Source of the DNA: Nanobdellota archaeon
Lineage (GTDB): Archaea > Nanobdellota > Nanobdellia > Pacearchaeales > GW2011-AR1
NCBI GenBank assembly: GCA_018816625.1
Contig: JAHIVR010000060.1
Span: forward strand, 1 to 5,681
Direction: 5' to 3'
DNA: 5,681 nucleotides
The notes under the pieces are model-generated. The model did no database searches. It saw nothing but the letters and a program-made list of their open reading frames with translations, and was not told the DNA's origin. The stretch's first letter is position 1; the number at the start of each line of letters is the position of its first letter. A program made the position numbers and the translations under genes. Of this stretch, positions 3,829-5,681 are shown piece by piece.

Positions 3829-5547
3829 TTAATCTTTTATTCTCTTTTTATTTATCTTTTTAGAAATATAAGCAAAGATAACAGAACAGGCAAGGAAAAA
3901 AGAGAGAGCAAACATCCTAAAAAAAGAATCCAAAATAGGTTTATTCAAAACAAAAATATTTTTGAGAACTGCTGCTAAAAGTACAAAAGGATTCAATTCA
4001 ATAAAGAACCTTATTCCTGGTGCAATAAGGGGTATCGGAATCAACAGTTCAGAAACAACAAAAAAGAGCATCACTAAGAATATCGAAAGCAACATAGAAA
4101 GGCTCTGGGATCTAATAAGATATCCGATTCCCATTCCCATAAAAATAAACAAAGAACAAGTTACCAAAATTACTGCCGCAAATGAGGAAAGAGTAGAAAG
4201 AGGGACTCCTATCCATAAAAAACCCACCATAAACAACACTATTGCTTGTATGAAAATAAAAAACAAATTCACTAAATAATCAGCAGTCAAAAAACTAACA
4301 TCTTTAGCAGGGGAAATTAATTCTCTAAAATAACTTGCTTTGTTTGTCTTTCTGAGAACAAAAAGATTAGAAAGAATTATTGAAGTAAAGGTCATAATAA
4401 TCGCCACTAAAAGAGGAAAAGCGAATAAAACCGGATCTCTTGATATTGCTTCATTTTCTTTAAACTCTAAGGAAAGGGTTTTGGTATCCAAAACATCGTT
4501 GAAACCCTCAATCTCTTGGGTTACTTCATCAAGTTTTACAATATAACTCGAAACTTTTTGTTTACTCTCTCTTGTTTTATCAATGGCAAGACCCAAATCA
4601 TTATCTGTATTGATAAGAGCCGTATTAATAGAATCTAATTTTGGAATTATAGAACCTAAAAGATCTATGGCGGTTATTAAATCGTCTGTATTTTGGAAAC
4701 TCTGGATATCATCAAGAGCCTCATTAATCTGATTTAAATCAGTTAAAATAGAATCCAAAACAGATGCCGAATAGGAATATCCTGCGGCATCTAAATTCAA
4801 AGAAAGAAATGACTTCAACGCACTTATATCATTCTCAATCTGTTGTCTCCTATTATTGAAATAAGAAATATTATTATCTAAATTTTGTTTGTTCCTAATA
4901 AGATCCTGTCTCATAATGTAAAAATCAGGTTCCATTGCCTTTAAAGGAACATAAACGGTGTCAAAATCCTGCTTAACTCTCCTTAGTTCTTCTCTCTTTT
5001 GTGTTAAAAGAGTCTCTTGTTCTTGTAAATCTACTTCAGTGTTAACTAACTCTCTCCTGGCATCTGCTAGGGCCATAGAATATAAAATAACTTTGGCAGA
5101 CAGCTCATCGGAGGTTTGCTCTATAAAACTCGTCTGGCTTCCCAAAACTTGCTCCAAAACCAACTGCTTAGCATAATACTCTACCAATCTCCTACTGGTG
5201 TCAAGATAAACATCAACCACATAAAAGTTTTCTGAATCTTTTACATGTAAACAAGCCCCGATTGCGGAAGAAGAAACATCATTCAAACAACTCTCTAAGG
5301 AGACGTAACAAATAGTTCTTCCAAAACCAACATACAAATCAAAAGGAGGGACATATTTTCCTTTAGAATCACAAGCAAATCCAGCCTCGTCATAAGCCCC
5401 TATGTAAATATTTTTTGTATCAAATGAATTTAACATCCCTCCAGCAACAAGAATTAAAACTGTCGGACAGACTATTAAAACAAAAAAATAACTCCAATCC
5501 CTAGAGATAGTTTTTAGATTTTTATTAAAAATACTACTTACTGCCAT
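3829..5547 (-). CDS. ABC-2 type transporter permease with a large coiled-coil ectodomain
   Basis: This 572-aa protein (from ATG 5547) is an ABC exporter permease of the ABC2_membrane_3/YhgE-like layout. Transmembrane helix one is at about 17-39. A large extracytoplasmic region (about 40-370) follows, then a cluster of five or so helices near 374-398, 422-448, 456-478, 486-510 and 546-562. The NPFVLLAAVLKNIF segment near 519 is typical of the C-terminal region of these permeases. The ectodomain starts with a small domain holding four Cys (59, 80, 87, 99; possible disulfides). It continues as long heptad-like helices (about 145-245 and 265-370), predicted coiled coils. The start overlaps the ATPase gene by 14 nt, so the two are cotranslated and form one transporter. 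Substrate unknown; lipid, surface polymer or peptide export is possible. TTG 5553 is a less likely alternative start. Confidence 0.85.
   Translation of the reverse strand: MAVSSIFNKNLKTISRDWSYFFVLIVCPTVLILVAGGMLNSFDTKNIYIGAYDEAGFACDSKGKYVPPFDLYVGFGRTICYVSLESCLNDVSSSAIGACLHVKDSENFYVVDVYLDTSRRLVEYYAKQLVLEQVLGSQTSFIEQTSDELSAKVILYSMALADARRELVNTEVDLQEQETLLTQKREELRRVKQDFDTVYVPLKAMEPDFYIMRQDLIRNKQNLDNNISYFNNRRQQIENDISALKSFLSLNLDAAGYSYSASVLDSILTDLNQINEALDDIQSFQNTDDLITAIDLLGSIIPKLDSINTALINTDNDLGLAIDKTRESKQKVSSYIVKLDEVTQEIEGFNDVLDTKTLSLEFKENEAISRDPVLFAFPLLVAIIMTFTSIILSNLFVLRKTNKASYFRELISPAKDVSFLTADYLVNLFFIFIQAIVLFMVGFLWIGVPLSTLSSFAAVILVTCSLFIFMGMGIGYLIRSQSLSMLLSIFLVMLFFVVSELLIPIPLIAPGIRFFIELNPFVLLAAVLKNIFVLNKPILDSFFRMFALSFFLACSVIFAYISKKINKKRIKD
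3835..3864 (+). terminator. T-rich terminator downstream of the M50-like gene
   Basis: About 25 nt after the stop at 3811, the plus strand carries three closely spaced T-runs (TTTTATTCTCTTTTTATTT, then CTTTTTAG). Such clusters act as terminators for archaeal RNA polymerase. They lie within the 3' end of the convergent permease gene, whose Lys-rich C-terminus (KKINKKRIKD) they encode, so coding need explains part of the pattern. Confidence 0.4.
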
Positions 5548-5681
5548 TTCCAAGGATATTCTGAAAAATTTCAGAAAAAGATTTATTTTTATAATTTTCT
5601 TTATATTGTTTTAAAGTTCCTATTGCAGCAATTTTCCCTCTATCTAAAATGCCTATCCTGTCACAATTACTCTCTATCTCA
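5534..5681 (-). CDS. ABC transporter ATP-binding protein, C-terminal 48 residues (gene runs off the window)
   Basis: The last 48 codons are visible (5680-5534, stop TAG), and the gene continues past the window edge. EIESNCDRIGILDRGKIAAI followed by GT matches the conserved stretch just after the switch histidine of ABC ATPases (compare 'EA..LCDRI.I...GKI...GT'). The tail FSEIFQNILG corresponds to the short C-terminal helix ending many ABC-2 system ATPases. Walker A, Walker B and the signature motif lie outside the window, so activity cannot be judged. The gene overlaps the permease start by 14 nt, which argues for an obligate ATPase-permease pair. The promoter of the pair must lie outside the window. 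Confidence 0.85.
   Translation of the reverse strand, partial: EIESNCDRIGILDRGKIAAIGTLKQYKENYKNKSFSEIFQNILGNGSK

Noticed and set aside
3962..4279. Plus-strand open frame of 105 codons opposite the permease
   Set aside because: It mirrors the transmembrane part of the permease and gives a Lys/Ile/Thr-rich product with no features. Similar frames at 4340-4546 and 4958-5176 were rejected for the same reason.
5548..5553. TTG start for the ABC permease at 5553
   Set aside because: ATG 5547 is only two codons downstream and no ribosome binding site favours the TTG.

Overview
The window looks like a piece of an AT-rich archaeal genome, most likely a DPANN lineage such as Pacearchaeota or Woesearchaeota (inference; no marker gene is present). 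The support is a set of BRE/TATA-like boxes centred about 25 nt upstream of start codons, which implies leaderless mRNAs. Genes are short and tightly packed, and many products are membrane proteins. A PRC-barrel protein and an M50-like membrane protein without the HExxH motif also fit. No rRNA, tRNA, CRISPR array, transposase or phage gene is visible, and no gene-free stretch is longer than about 100 bases.

Layout: (1) 1-945, plus strand: the tail of a coiled-coil protein, then a 243-aa protein with a small helical N-terminal domain, a Gln/Tyr/Gly-rich linker and a C-terminal coiled coil. (2) 948-3088, minus strand: read in transcription order, a PRC-barrel protein (3088-2810), a five-helix membrane protein (2808-2317), a small signal-peptide protein that seems to continue in another frame (2283-2010), a 128-aa helical orphan (1946-1560) and a second five-helix membrane protein (1517-948). 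The first three look like one operon that ends at a stem-loop plus U-run. The last two have their own promoter-like boxes. (3) 3185-3811, plus strand: a degenerate site-2-protease-like membrane protein, transcribed divergently from the PRC gene. (4) 3829-5680, minus strand: an ABC-2 permease with a large coiled-coil ectodomain, and the 3' end of its ATPase gene, overlapping by 14 nt.

Almost every complete gene is predicted to act at the cell envelope. The two five-helix proteins look like paralogues of one uncharacterised family. With the PRC-barrel protein and the small secreted or membrane-anchored protein they form the least explained part of the window, and the best candidate for an undescribed envelope system. 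The sequence does not reveal what that system does.
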